Origin: Sipunculus nudus
Lineage: Eukaryota > Annelida > Sipuncula > Golfingiida > Sipunculidae
Direction: 5' to 3'
DNA: 64,000 nucleotides
NCBI GenBank assembly: GCA_026874595.1
Contig: CM049308.1
Coordinates: 47,003,327 to 47,067,326, forward strand
The translations under genes were made by a program, and so were the position numbers. Every line of letters begins with the position of its first letter. Position 1 is the stretch's first letter. The notes under the pieces were generated by a model, which was not told where the DNA came from, made no database searches, and saw only the letters and a list, made by a program, of their open reading frames with translations. Positions 1-7,758 of this stretch are shown here, piece after piece.

Positions 1-607
1 TAAAGTAGAAATCAGATTCTTTATCAAATGAGATTTTCGCGTAACTTCTTTTACCTCCACCGTCATCAGTACCCCAGTCGTGTTTGCTGTTTTGATCGGC
101 AGTTGTTGCGGTATAATCACTGTTACTAGTGAGTGAAGCAGGTAGGTCATTGAAATGACCGGGTGTATCTTTGAACCACCCAGTCATGGCTGACAGGCAG
201 GTTTCTTTGTATTCCTGGTTGTAGGCGAGCAGGTTTTCCAAGTAAGCCCTGTAGGGATACATGTTATCCTGAGTGTTCAGTTCGGTCCCGTTCAGTTTAA
301 GGTTGATTTGACGCCAGATGCTATGGATAATGTTGTTGACGGGAGAAATGTATTCCGCCGTGATTTTCTGGCAGGGGGTGACCCCGTCTGATTTAAAAAT
401 CCCCATTTTCACCACCAGCATAGAATTGGCCAGGTCGATATACTCTGATGATTTCCCGCTGATGAAAAATTCTATAGGCCCCCCGGTCTTGTACGAAGGC
501 GTCAGTGGGTCAACTTTCACCCACCGTCCCTGTGTCACCGAATCTTGCTTTGTGCCCCCGGCAAAGAGGGCCGTCTGCTGCACGATGTCTGTTGCGGCGT
601 CCACCAT
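1..607 (-). CDS. Major capsid protein (double jelly-roll), N-terminal 202 residues, cut by window edge
   Basis: Runs from an ATG at 605-607 off the left edge with no stop. Seen: the read contains GGPIEFFISG, then YIDLA, NNIIHSIW, LNG and YPYRAYLENLL, followed by KDTPGHF. Known: this motif order is that of the Polinton major capsid family, often annotated in invertebrate genomes as F54H12.2-like, which forms the hexon-like double jelly-roll trimers of the shell. About one third of the usual length is present. A TATA box 39 bp upstream supports the start. The frame is open throughout. Identity rests on motif recognition, not on a search. Confidence 0.85.
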   Translation of the reverse strand, partial: MVDAATDIVQQTALFAGGTKQDSVTQGRWVKVDPLTPSYKTGGPIEFFISGKSSEYIDLANSMLVVKMGIFKSDGVTPCQKITAEYISPVNNIIHSIWRQINLKLNGTELNTQDNMYPYRAYLENLLAYNQEYKETCLSAMTGWFKDTPGHFNDLPASLTSNSDYTATTADQNSKHDWGTDDGGGKRSYAKISFDKESDFYF

Positions 608-1062
608 GTTTCTTACTTCTCATTTGAGTATAGCCATGCAGTTTACTTTTATACTCTTCTGGAGGTTAACTCTAAGAAAAATGAATGAATACGTGACATG
701 TCTCGACCACACAATAAAACCTTGGGGATTTTTTTTTTTTGGGGGGGGGGGGGAACAGACTAACACGCCCAGATGGCTCAACAGCTACTATAGCAGACAC
801 ACGTTTTGCAGACACACTTGAAAATATTCACAAAATACTTGTATATTACGATGATGAATTCAAAGAACAAGTTGAACAGAACAAACCTTTATTCAATCCA
901 CTTTAACAAACCAAGAAACAGAAACAAGGGACGAAACCGAACCCCCCCCCCCTCCCCGATCCATCTCACAAATTGAAAAAAGGGCCTAAGCAAATGATAA
1001 TGGAAATGAACGCCCCGGTCATGAAAAAAAAATCTAAACTACGAGATACTAAAACAGAAAAA
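608..1062. other. Capsid gene upstream region with a T12/G13 homopolymer block
   Basis: No supported gene. Holds the capsid TATA box, a run of 12 T followed by 13 G (729-753), and a minus-strand AATAAA near 885-890 that could end the transcript of the gene at 1185-2117. Short ORFs here look random. Confidence 0.5.
646..653 (-). promoter_or_regulatory. TATA box of the major capsid gene
   Basis: Minus strand reads TATAAAAG, 39 bp upstream of the capsid ATG at 607, the same spacing as for several other genes of the element. Confidence 0.7.
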
Positions 1063-1184
1063 CTATGTCTGACCAGGGGCTACTTTCAAATTGAATGGGC
1101 TGAAAAAGACCTCGTCACTATTACACCCGTTAACCCCAACCTCCTGTGTAAAAATGAAAGTCTCTCTATCTGGTACGTCGCCTT

Positions 1185-2117
1185 TTATAGGTTCAGTTCC
1201 CGCATGATGCCTGTGAAATATGGTATTGCCACTTCTAACAAATTCTTTAGTGACTGTTCACCCGTTTGCAACAGCAACCGCATGTACCATATTTTCCCTG
1301 CCGGGTTTTCCAAACATTCCCGTGCAACGTTAATCGTTTGGTCCCGTTCCTCCCACTGTAACATCCTCACCATGAACTGCGCCAGGGGTTGCATGTGTTC
1401 CCTTCCGGTAAATATGGTGTGAGCCCTTACTTTGTGTACCAGCCCCCTGTTCAACATGAAGTACGGTGGGGTTTTCGCCTTTTCAGAAACATATGCCCAA
1501 AAACCCATCGCATCTTTTGTGGCTTCTTGCTGCATGCAGTGGAAAGTTTCAATCACGATGGCTAGTGCTAAACAGACCAAAGTAATGACTTCGTCAGGGC
1601 TCTGTTTAAACATTTCCTGCCGGAAACTGTCGTTATCTAACATATCCGTTCGCGTTGCCATGTGCCGTAGAACGTCACCGTGCTTCCTGTATGCCTCTTT
1701 GATTTCGCGTGACATGACATAGGCTGAGGCAGGGGGGACACCTAATCCGTCGCCGATTTGCACGCCTACATTTCCGGTTTCTGTCGCGGGGGGCTGTACC
1801 GCTGATGCGGTTTGCATTCCGAAATCACTTTTTTGCGGTACTAAAGTTTGTGTCCCCATGGTACCCATGACTGGTTCGTCTGTCTGCATTTGGATATCTC
1901 TGACCCCCGTATTCTCAATTGACTGCTGTTGTACTTGCACCCCTGGCTGGTTAGTATTTTTGTAAGGTCCTCCTTTCTGCTTTTTCTCCGTGGTTCCGGA
2001 AGGCCCTGGCGTAGCCGGAGGTTGGCTTCCGGTGCGAGAATCCCTTTTTGATTTGTCCAGTTTCAAACGCCGTCTCACTTGCTCAACTCTTTTAGGTGTT
2101 TCCGAGGGCAGTTTCAT
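1185..2117 (-). CDS. Hypothetical virion-associated protein with array of LC8-like motifs
   Basis: 310 aa from the ATG at 2117; I do not recognise the family. Residues 1-50 are basic and proline-rich. Residues 55-125 are disordered-looking and carry five short Q-centred motifs (GVQVQ, IQMQTD, GTQTL, GMQTA, GVQIG) spaced 12-18 residues apart, like multivalent dynein light chain LC8 ligands. Residues 130-310 look alpha-helical and globular. The frame upstream of the ATG stays open to about 2,240, and past the stop a different frame stays open to 1,063 with protein-like composition. The gene may therefore be one piece of a longer ancestral ORF with the pieces at 2287-2782. A TATAAAAGG overlaps the stop codon near 1,181-1,190. 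Role inferred from position only: structural or core protein beside the capsid gene. Confidence 0.6.
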   Translation of the reverse strand: MKLPSETPKRVEQVRRRLKLDKSKRDSRTGSQPPATPGPSGTTEKKQKGGPYKNTNQPGVQVQQQSIENTGVRDIQMQTDEPVMGTMGTQTLVPQKSDFGMQTASAVQPPATETGNVGVQIGDGLGVPPASAYVMSREIKEAYRKHGDVLRHMATRTDMLDNDSFRQEMFKQSPDEVITLVCLALAIVIETFHCMQQEATKDAMGFWAYVSEKAKTPPYFMLNRGLVHKVRAHTIFTGREHMQPLAQFMVRMLQWEERDQTINVARECLENPAGKIWYMRLLLQTGEQSLKNLLEVAIPYFTGIMRELNL

Positions 2118-2286
2118 CCTGACACCCCTTTTAGGTACCTCATCCGCTGTGGGCGAAGGTGAGTAAGGGGGCTGTCGCCTCTTAAAACACTGGCCGTCAG
2201 TACTGATGCTTTCATAGGCGTGGATTTGGGTGTTCTATTCCCTGGTGAAAACGTTTCAAACAAAATGGGAACTTGGGATTTAGGTG

Positions 2287-2622
2287 TCACGACTGTAATG
2301 AGGCTCCCGGGTGTCGGAGGCGCGATCTGTAGGGGTCGCCGAAAGTCTGGTTGAGGATTTTTCTTTTCTCTCCCGGTGTCGTAATCCTGTTCAGAAAATC
2401 GGTCACTTCACTTTGATCTGTGGTATTAATTACGTTTGCCGAGTGTTTCACTGCACCTGGTTTCAGTTGTGACACCGCTGTAGGATTTGCTAACGTATAC
2501 GGTGTATCCAAAGGCGCGGACAGATGCGCGACAGTGGCCAATGTACGCATATCTTTTTCTACCATTTTTTTCCCCGGTGGAGCTTTAGGTGGGACCAAGT
2601 TCTTTTTCAAAATGCTGACCAT
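2287..2622 (-). CDS. Small hypothetical protein, possibly a segment of a longer broken gene
   Basis: 111 aa, not recognised. The N-terminus is lysine-rich with PPKAPPGKK; the rest is Ser/Thr/Pro-rich. Its ATG lies inside the last 38 nt of the basic ORF at 2585-2782, right after a run of eight A on the minus strand. After its stop, proline-rich composition continues in another frame through about 2,130. Two readings are possible: a separate overlapping gene, or the middle section of a once continuous ORF broken by single-base changes. I favour the second, moderately. Confidence 0.45.
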   Translation of the reverse strand: MVSILKKNLVPPKAPPGKKMVEKDMRTLATVAHLSAPLDTPYTLANPTAVSQLKPGAVKHSANVINTTDQSEVTDFLNRITTPGEKRKILNQTFGDPYRSRLRHPGASLQS

Positions 2623-2782
2623 TTTTTTTGGCTGGTGGATTTTTTATTTCTGCTTTTATTTTTTTTACTTCAGAGGCTATGGGTTTTCGCCACGGTTCTT
2701 TGAGATCGGCGTCGTCTTTCCTTTTTCTTCCAGTTTTCTTCTTTTCAACGTCACCTTCATCTTTTTTCTTTTTCGGTGCCAT
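2585..2782 (-). CDS. Short lysine-rich basic protein
   Basis: 65 aa starting MAPKKKK, with about one third of residues Lys or Arg and several KKK runs that could serve as nuclear localisation or DNA-binding signals. Not recognised as a family. A TATA box sits 39 bp upstream of the ATG, so this start is well supported. The ORF ends just past a run of eight A (minus strand), where the ORF at 2287-2622 begins in another frame. It may be a core protein in its own right or the N-terminus of a longer frame-broken protein. Confidence 0.55.
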   Translation of the reverse strand: MAPKKKKDEGDVEKKKTGRKRKDDADLKEPWRKPIASEVKKIKAEIKNPPAKKNGQHFEKELGPT

Positions 2783-2789
2783 GTTTTTT

Positions 2790-2795
2790 TTTATT
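2790..2795 (-). terminator. Polyadenylation signal AATAAA
   Basis: AATAAA on the minus strand about 30 bp past the stop of the gene at 2825-3364 and just before the ATG at 2782. Confidence 0.5.
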
Positions 2796-2820
2796 CCAGG
2801 TTATCTCGGGTGTGCAGGGG

Positions 2821-2830
2821 CTTTTTATAC
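2821..2830 (-). promoter_or_regulatory. TATA box of the basic-protein gene at 2585-2782
   Basis: Minus strand GTATAAAAAG, 39 bp upstream of the ATG at 2782; it overlaps the last codons of the preceding gene. Confidence 0.7.
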
Positions 2831-3364
2831 CATATCTGGATGGCCAACACTGTAATAACCTTCCGCGGTCCTCTCTATTGGTCTTTCAGGAGTGCTAGGG
2901 GTGCTAACTTTCCGTGTCGTTACACCTGGAGATGCCATATGCGGAGTCATTATCAACGGTGTGGGCACGGCAGCTCCTACGTTCTCATCAGCGCTACCCA
3001 CCAATGTGTCTCCCGGGATCCAGTATGGGTCTGTTAAATCGTCTCGCCGTCTCCTGATGCCAGCCGCACCACGCCGGGCAAAACGCGGATCCATGTATGG
3101 TATGGATCTGCTGCGTGTATCGTATTTTCTCATCCACATTTCACGTTCTGGGTTGTACTGTTTTCTTACTTTCCTGATCCGGCCGCCTCCCATAGCTCCC
3201 AAAGGATGCATCATGTCGTAAAACCATTGTGGTTTGGGCTTGGAACGTCCAAAACATTCCACAGCTTCACGGTTAATATTTTTACGTGCCTTTACCAGCG
3301 CTTCTCGCGCTTTTCTCCCCATGGTTTTTAATTTCTGCTTGCACTTTTTACTCTTCTCCATCAT
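2825..3364 (-). CDS. Arginine/lysine-rich hypothetical protein, core-protein-like
   Basis: 179 aa. The N-terminal 45 residues are strongly basic; a middle block contains GAMGGGRIRKVRKQY and RRGAAGIRRRRDD, the C-terminal 60 residues are Ser/Thr/Pro-rich and end with aromatic residues. Not recognised. Composition resembles DNA-condensing virion proteins (adenoviral VII or X type), but no homology is claimed. A second Met follows at codon 2. A TATA-like GCTATAAAAA lies about 78 bp upstream (3441-3450), within the small gene at 3389-3517, so the two may share or stagger promoters. An AATAAA follows the stop. Confidence 0.6.
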   Translation of the reverse strand: MMEKSKKCKQKLKTMGRKAREALVKARKNINREAVECFGRSKPKPQWFYDMMHPLGAMGGGRIRKVRKQYNPEREMWMRKYDTRSRSIPYMDPRFARRGAAGIRRRRDDLTDPYWIPGDTLVGSADENVGAAVPTPLIMTPHMASPGVTTRKVSTPSTPERPIERTAEGYYSVGHPDMV

Positions 3365-3384
3365 TTTTGCTTTCGGTTTTTCTT

Positions 3385-3390
3385 TTTATT
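3385..3390 (-). terminator. Polyadenylation signal overlapping the stop of the 42-aa gene
   Basis: AATAAA on the minus strand, sharing bases with the TAA at 3389-3391. Confidence 0.5.
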
Positions 3391-3517
3391 AACCAAACCA
3401 GCGAGGGTACCTGTTTCCACCTAAGTGTATGAACTGTCGGTTTTTATAGCTGCCACCTCTGCTCCTGGCCGCCACTCTCCTCGCTCTCCTTCTCTTTCTC
3501 ATTTTTCGACCGGGCAT
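3389..3517 (-). CDS. 42-aa arginine-rich protein, protamine- or mu-like
   Basis: Short ORF from ATG 3517 to TAA 3389. The product starts MPGRKMRKRRRARR, has about a dozen Arg in its first 25 residues and ends with an aromatic tail (YPRWFG). Known: adenoviruses and relatives carry small Arg-rich core peptides; similarity here is in composition only. Support for a real gene: it sits in the gap between two genes on the same strand, has TATAAAAGG about 70 bp upstream (3587-3595), and its stop codon overlaps an AATAAA (3385-3390). Confidence 0.6.
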   Translation of the reverse strand: MPGRKMRKRRRARRVAARSRGGSYKNRQFIHLGGNRYPRWFG

Positions 3518-3586
3518 CGTCCAACGAATGTGATATGAGTGTCAACCACCAAGGTGTCATTTGTTCACTTATCTTTTACCCAGGTT

Positions 3587-3595
3587 CCTTTTATA
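3587..3595 (-). promoter_or_regulatory. TATA box upstream of the 42-aa gene
   Basis: Minus strand TATAAAAGG, 70 bp before the ATG at 3517. Confidence 0.55.
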
Positions 3596-3623
3596 TGTTT
3601 TTGACCGTGTATGTCACTCAAGG

Positions 3624-4217
3624 TTAATAATAGAGTTTCACCCGTTTGCGTTTGAAAGGGAACTCTTGACTGCTGGGTGTCCCGCTATGGCTCCTGCTTT
3701 TTTTCTTCACCGGTGGCCCGGTTTCTTCCACGTATTCATACGGTATTTCGTTAACCCCGCTAACCCCGTCCTCCATGTAAAAGGAATTGGCCCCGAACAT
3801 TTCAGCTGGGTATGCTGCTGACCCGTAAGGGGACTCTTCTTTCTCTTGTTTGAACGGCAACTGGAAACGTTCCTCGTAAGGTAAATAGGTAGCGTGGGGG
3901 GCCAAAGCCGCTTTTTTAAATTCTTCAAATATCATAGCGTCCTTGATTTGGTTTTCTGTCGGGGGACCCACACCCGACTGGATAAAATCTGTTTGGGGCA
4001 TTTTCACTCTATACCCCCGGGAGAATAGTTTATCTTCCGGTACAAGAGGCACAGGGCCCGCTTTTCCTTCAGTGGGTAAAACTTCCGGTGAAGTGAAAGT
4101 TTGAACAGGGGTGGTGATTTCTGGTCCGCGGCCCATGCTCACTGACCACAACAAACCCGCTTTGCCTTTACTGCTGCGCATCCCAAACCCGGTGGTGTTA
4201 GCTCCTTTTGCTCGCAT
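3624..4217 (-). CDS. Hypothetical protein with basic C-terminal tail
   Basis: 197 aa, not recognised. Residues 1-50 are Gly/Lys/Thr-rich; the middle is Pro-rich with a mixed-charge segment rich in Phe/Tyr; the last 35 residues hold two basic patches (PVKKKSRSH and FKRKRVKLYY) that look like nuclear localisation signals. No signal peptide or membrane segment. A TATA box lies 59 bp upstream of the ATG (4276-4285). It lies between small basic genes and the membrane-protein gene in the late arm, so a virion or packaging-accessory role is a guess. Confidence 0.55.
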   Translation of the reverse strand: MRAKGANTTGFGMRSSKGKAGLLWSVSMGRGPEITTPVQTFTSPEVLPTEGKAGPVPLVPEDKLFSRGYRVKMPQTDFIQSGVGPPTENQIKDAMIFEEFKKAALAPHATYLPYEERFQLPFKQEKEESPYGSAAYPAEMFGANSFYMEDGVSGVNEIPYEYVEETGPPVKKKSRSHSGTPSSQEFPFKRKRVKLYY

Positions 4218-4238
4218 GGTTTTAATTTTTTGTCTACG

Positions 4239-4547
4239 CTAATACCCGCTCTGGTTGATAATCTCTCCACGCTGTCTTTTTATACGTTTAAGTTTTGGGG
4301 TCGGCATCAGGTATCCCACTGACGCCGAAAGCAAACCTGTCCAGTAGGCCTTATCCTCTACTGCCGATACCTTCCACACTAACATGGTTAACGATGTCAC
4401 CACCAGTAGCCCGATCACGACTAATTGCGCCACAAACAAAACTAAACTTCGCGTGCATGTTTGCATGCATGATTTCATTTCTTTCTTTTCAGCCGTACCC
4501 ACTGGTTGAATTTTTCCGGGTGGCCTCGCCATTGTACAAGTTTCCAT
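4239..4547 (-). CDS. Small single-pass membrane protein
   Basis: 102 aa. Residues about 35-60 form one clear hydrophobic segment (LVLFVAQLVVIGLLVVTS and on), preceded by a Cys-containing basic stretch and followed by a weaker hydrophobic patch and a basic tail (KLKRIKRQRGE). This predicts a short membrane-anchored protein; topology and role are not known. It overlaps the 3' end of the integrase chromodomain by 73 nt in another frame. A TATA box at 4632-4641 lies 85 bp upstream of the ATG, inside the integrase gene. Polintons often carry such small membrane ORFs with no known function. Confidence 0.55.
   Translation of the reverse strand: METCTMARPPGKIQPVGTAEKKEMKSCMQTCTRSLVLFVAQLVVIGLLVVTSLTMLVWKVSAVEDKAYWTGLLSASVGYLMPTPKLKRIKRQRGEIINQSGY
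4276..4285 (-). promoter_or_regulatory. TATA box of the 197-aa gene
   Basis: Minus strand GTATAAAAAG, 59 bp upstream of ATG 4217, within the 3' end of the preceding gene. Confidence 0.6.
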
Positions 4548-5520
4548 CCTTTCTTCCTTTGAACCACACGCTCTTCTACTTTAGGCGGTCTCGGTAATGT
4601 CACGCGTTGTAGTTCTTCCTTGTAAAAGCGGCCTTTTATACTCTCACCCTCCATATCTTCCAACTCGTAAACGTCAGCTCCTCCCACTTCAGGGTATACC
4701 CGTTTCACAAGGAATGTTTCTTCCGTCCAACGCGGTACATAACCCCGCTCTGCAAATGAACTTTTTTAGCGCTGCTCAAAACGACACGGGACCCTACTGG
4801 GATACTGTTGTCGCGTATATTTTCCCGGTGCAGTTTTGATGGGTGCCCATAAAGCCTGCGCCACACAACGGACTGGTTACTCGGGGTAACTTCGCGAGGG
4901 GCTAACCCATGGGCTGTGTGCGGTCGACTGTTGTACTGTTCCAAAGCTTCAGGCAAGTCTTCCAACCACCTATACGTATTATTGTCATTCATAGCCGCAA
5001 ACAGCCTTTTTTTCGGGGTCCGGTTGAACCTTTCCACTAAACTTGCTTTCACGTCCCTGTTTTTGGTTGCAAACCATGTGATGTCCTTTCTTTCTAAAAG
5101 CTCTCGTACATGTTTGTTGCGGAATTCTAACCCTTCGTCCGTTTGCAGTTTTTTAGGTACACGCCCTTTTTCAAATATGGATTCGAATGCCGAAGCCACT
5201 TGTGAACCTGTCTTGTCTTTTAGTGGCACTGCCCAAGCGTAACGTGAAAGCACATCGATGATAGTTAAAATATACTTGTGGTTTTGGTTTTTTCCAGCGA
5301 TCTGTTGCATGTCCGCTAAATCTGCCTGCCACTGTGCGTCTAAACCCCCTACCAAAATACGGGCTCGCCTGTAACGCCGCCTGACTGGTCTAAATAATGT
5401 ATAAGCGTTCTGCCTCCCCAAATACTCTCTCGCTTCATCTTCTTTCACTCTAGCTGCTTTTGCCAAAGCTTTTACGTTTCCTGTGTAAGCATACGGGCTC
5501 TTGTGAAACGCTTCTTCCAT
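4475..5520 (-). pseudogene. int: Retroviral-type integrase with C-terminal chromodomain, broken by one frameshift
   Basis: Catalyses insertion of the element into host DNA. The upstream ORF (to 4705) has the N-terminal helical region, then the rve core: first Asp in QADLADM, second Asp in QTDEGLEF, Glu in ASLVERFNR, i.e. a complete DDE triad. An SH3-like segment and a chromodomain-like block (WKLVQWRGHPEKFNQWV) continue in a different frame, 4475 to about 4750. The frame change lies near 4740-4755; I see no slippery run there, so it looks like an indel mutation or an assembly error. Start: the Met at 5520; the open frame above it reaches only a GTG. Neighbours: the 255-aa gene ends just upstream, the membrane gene overlaps the 3' end. 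Confidence 0.9.
4632..4641 (-). promoter_or_regulatory. TATA box of the small membrane-protein gene
   Basis: Minus strand GTATAAAAGG, inside the integrase chromodomain region, 85 bp before ATG 4547. Confidence 0.5.
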
Positions 5521-5555
5521 TTGTTCCTGTTCAAAAAGGAAAATAGAAATCGACT

Positions 5556-6320
5556 TCACGTTTTACTTTTCGTTCCTGGGGTGGTTTGTTTTCTACTGGC
5601 GCCGGTGTTTCGGGGGGAGATGGGTCTCTTCGTCTGTGTCTTCTTGTCTCTCCCAGTAATACCCTTCGTTCGATTGATCTTCGTAACCCCCCTCTTCCTC
5701 CCTGAAATAATCTTCGTCGTCTTTTCCTCCTCCTCCTCGTCTAGGTCTTCTATCCACCTGCTCCTGCTCCGACCAGTTTGGGGGTGATACGGTACCCCAC
5801 CTTTGGCACGGGAAGTACCGACTTTGTTTTTGCTGACCTTTTGTTTCCTTTCCGGAACTGGTTCTCCGTATGGGTAATGCCCCGTTTCCTCCAGGTACTG
5901 TTCTTCTGACGGGAGGCGTTCGTACCTCTCCGGAGGTGGTGTTTCGTAAAACTCGTCTTGCGGATGGTCTCTCTTTTTCGCTTTTTGTTTGGTTGAAAGG
6001 GGTTTCGAAACGTTTGATGTCGTTACCGCTGGTTTTGTACACCAGTTTCTGCATAATTCTTTGGAGAGTACGTCGCGTATTTTCCGACCGTTTGGCGTTT
6101 TGTTCAAAAAGGATTTCCGCTGCGCATAATCGACATCTGGGGAAACCAAACCCTCTACCCCGTATTTATACAATTGGTCCAGCTCTGACTTCCGTAGCGG
6201 TACGTTCCCTTTCATCCAATTATACAGCAGGTTACAAGCGAAATTCACCGCTTTTTTACTTAAGGCTTTATCTCCCCCGTACAGGGGACAAAACTGGTCT
6301 GCTTGGGATGTCAGGTCCAT
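5556..6320 (-). CDS. Hypothetical protein: helical N-domain plus long charged linker
   Basis: About 254 aa from the ATG at 6320 (MDLTSQ). This start, not the upstream one at 6350, is chosen because a TATA box lies 37 bp before it (6357-6366). The first 95 residues look folded and helical, with Cys and Trp. The rest is low-complexity: a Pro/Glu/Tyr-rich stretch, an acidic run (DLDEEEEEK) and a Lys/Arg/Thr-rich C-terminus. Not recognised. A second frame inside it (5593-6054) is open for 153 codons with an acidic Gly/Glu-rich composition and may be overprinted or accidental. The 5' end overlaps the 3' end of the penton-like gene. Confidence 0.55.
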   Translation of the reverse strand: MDLTSQADQFCPLYGGDKALSKKAVNFACNLLYNWMKGNVPLRKSELDQLYKYGVEGLVSPDVDYAQRKSFLNKTPNGRKIRDVLSKELCRNWCTKPAVTTSNVSKPLSTKQKAKKRDHPQDEFYETPPPERYERLPSEEQYLEETGHYPYGEPVPERKQKVSKNKVGTSRAKGGVPYHPQTGRSRSRWIEDLDEEEEEKTTKIISGRKRGVTKINRTKGITGRDKKTQTKRPISPRNTGASRKQTTPGTKSKT

Positions 6321-7713
6321 ATTTCTTTTTTTGACGTTTCTGACAAACACGCACCGCTTTATATACTTTATATACCTCCCCTATATACACAGGCGCACAT
6401 TTAGAAAATGTGGCCATGGATTTCATCTCTGTTTCAGATTGTAAAATTTCGGACCAATCAGCACCTTCTTTCCAATCATGCGGATATGTGATTGGACGGT
6501 AAAACACGCTTCTGTTTGGCATCGGGTTGTACTTGAACACCAACCCTATAACCACCGACCCGGAATCCAATAAGAGAGGTTGTTCTGTTTCCATGTCCTG
6601 CAATTTAAAAATCACCAGACTGGTTTCTGCTGTGCTATGCAACGGAAAAAATTTTAAATTTTTTGGTTCATAATGACCTTTCGCCGAAGAAGGCCATACC
6701 AATAACGGGTACATGTCCCAACGGGCTTCGTTACCGTTTTCCCGTCCCCAAATGTATGACGGTGTAATTAAATTGCAGGAAAGTAAAAACGTACGATTGT
6801 CTGATATGTAATCTACAAATTTGAAGCAGTAGAGCATAGTCATACGTTTGAAATGTTTTTCCAAAATGTCTGGTGCGCCCTCACCCCATTGTTTGTCTTC
6901 CTGTAGCACCACTTTCCCCAAAATATTCTTTTGGCCAGGTATTAAAGGGTTTTTGCTTTCAGACGGTGACACAAAATTACAATACGTCTGCGAAGTCCCG
7001 TATTTGAACACTGGGTGGTTCTTTTTGAAATGCGTTAATGGGAAATACAAGGTAACCCCTCGAGTGATACCGAATGGTGACAAAACCCCCGGGCTGAAAT
7101 ATAGCCCATACACATATTTGCTGAAATGGTCCTTGTTTGATGTCCAGGTTTCCCTTAGAAATTCCATGCAACAGCACAAATACTGTGTTTCTTTGTCGTA
7201 CTTGAAACTTAGTTCAAAATCTGTCCCATGGACTGGGTGGGTACCTTCAGTCTTATTGACTTCAATTTTTGGGTTGGCTCCCGCACAAAATCCCTGCCCA
7301 TAAATTCTTTTAATGATAGCGTTCATGTACGAGACATATTCCTTCTGAGAAAAATTCAAACATCCTAAATCTATTTCCACGTAAGGCGGTATGGTGTCGG
7401 CAGGTCTGTTGTCACAAACACTTATAGGGACCAGTGATGAATCTTCCAGTTGTTCACCGGGGTTTCTAAATTCCATTGTTTTCTCAAGCCCAGGAAATAA
7501 ATCTTCCACATTCTCGCTCTCCAGATGTTTCACAGACGCAGAGACGAAACCTCTCGTGGGAAAGCAGACCCCCCTCTGTGGCGGGTATGTGATCAAATCA
7601 CACGCTACTTCCCATGTTTGGTTGGGGTTGTACAAAGGTTGCGTGAGGTTAGCTACAAAAATTTGTTCTTCCGGGTTAAACCGGCAATAAGCATACACGT
7701 GGTCTTCGTTCAT
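6268..7713 (-). CDS. Probable penton / minor capsid protein
   Basis: About 481 aa from the Met at 7713 (MNEDHVYAY); an upstream in-frame Met at 7740 is less likely because a TATAAA box (7743-7750) would place the transcript start after it. The N-terminus has FVANLTQPLYNPNQTWEVAC followed by DLITYPP. Known: Polinton minor capsid (penton-like jelly-roll) proteins typically begin with a short stretch ending in WEVAL and YP; I base the call on that pattern. The rest is Cys/Tyr/Phe-rich with beta-strand-like spacing. Length is larger than a single jelly roll, so extra domains are expected. The frame is intact. Alternative: an unrelated structural protein. Confidence 0.5.
   Translation of the reverse strand: MNEDHVYAYCRFNPEEQIFVANLTQPLYNPNQTWEVACDLITYPPQRGVCFPTRGFVSASVKHLESENVEDLFPGLEKTMEFRNPGEQLEDSSLVPISVCDNRPADTIPPYVEIDLGCLNFSQKEYVSYMNAIIKRIYGQGFCAGANPKIEVNKTEGTHPVHGTDFELSFKYDKETQYLCCCMEFLRETWTSNKDHFSKYVYGLYFSPGVLSPFGITRGVTLYFPLTHFKKNHPVFKYGTSQTYCNFVSPSESKNPLIPGQKNILGKVVLQEDKQWGEGAPDILEKHFKRMTMLYCFKFVDYISDNRTFLLSCNLITPSYIWGRENGNEARWDMYPLLVWPSSAKGHYEPKNLKFFPLHSTAETSLVIFKLQDMETEQPLLLDSGSVVIGLVFKYNPMPNRSVFYRPITYPHDWKEGADWSEILQSETEMKSMATFSKCAPVYIGEVYKVYKAVRVCQKRQKKKYGPDIPSRPVLSPVRGR
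6357..6366 (-). promoter_or_regulatory. TATA box of the 254-aa gene
   Basis: Minus strand GTATATAAAG, part of a doubled TATATA element (6357-6376), 37 bp before the ATG at 6320. Confidence 0.65.
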
Positions 7714-7742
7714 TGTTTCACCTTCTCCAGTGCGACCCATCC

Positions 7743-7750
7743 CTTTATAA
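7743..7750 (-). promoter_or_regulatory. TATA box of the penton-like gene
   Basis: Minus strand TTTATAAA(GG), 30 bp upstream of the Met at 7713. Confidence 0.6.
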
Positions 7751-7758
7751 ACTTTTCT

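Noticed and set aside
756..770. ACAGACTAACACGC shared between the viral element and the repeat at 60070
   Set aside because: The match ends after about 15 bases and neither flank continues it; chance or a tiny fragment.
318..821. Plus-strand 167-codon ORF across the capsid start
   Set aside because: Antisense to the capsid coding sequence and extended by a homopolymer block.
4705..4755. Programmed frameshift between integrase core and chromodomain
   Set aside because: No slippery sequence at the junction; treated as a mutation or sequence error.
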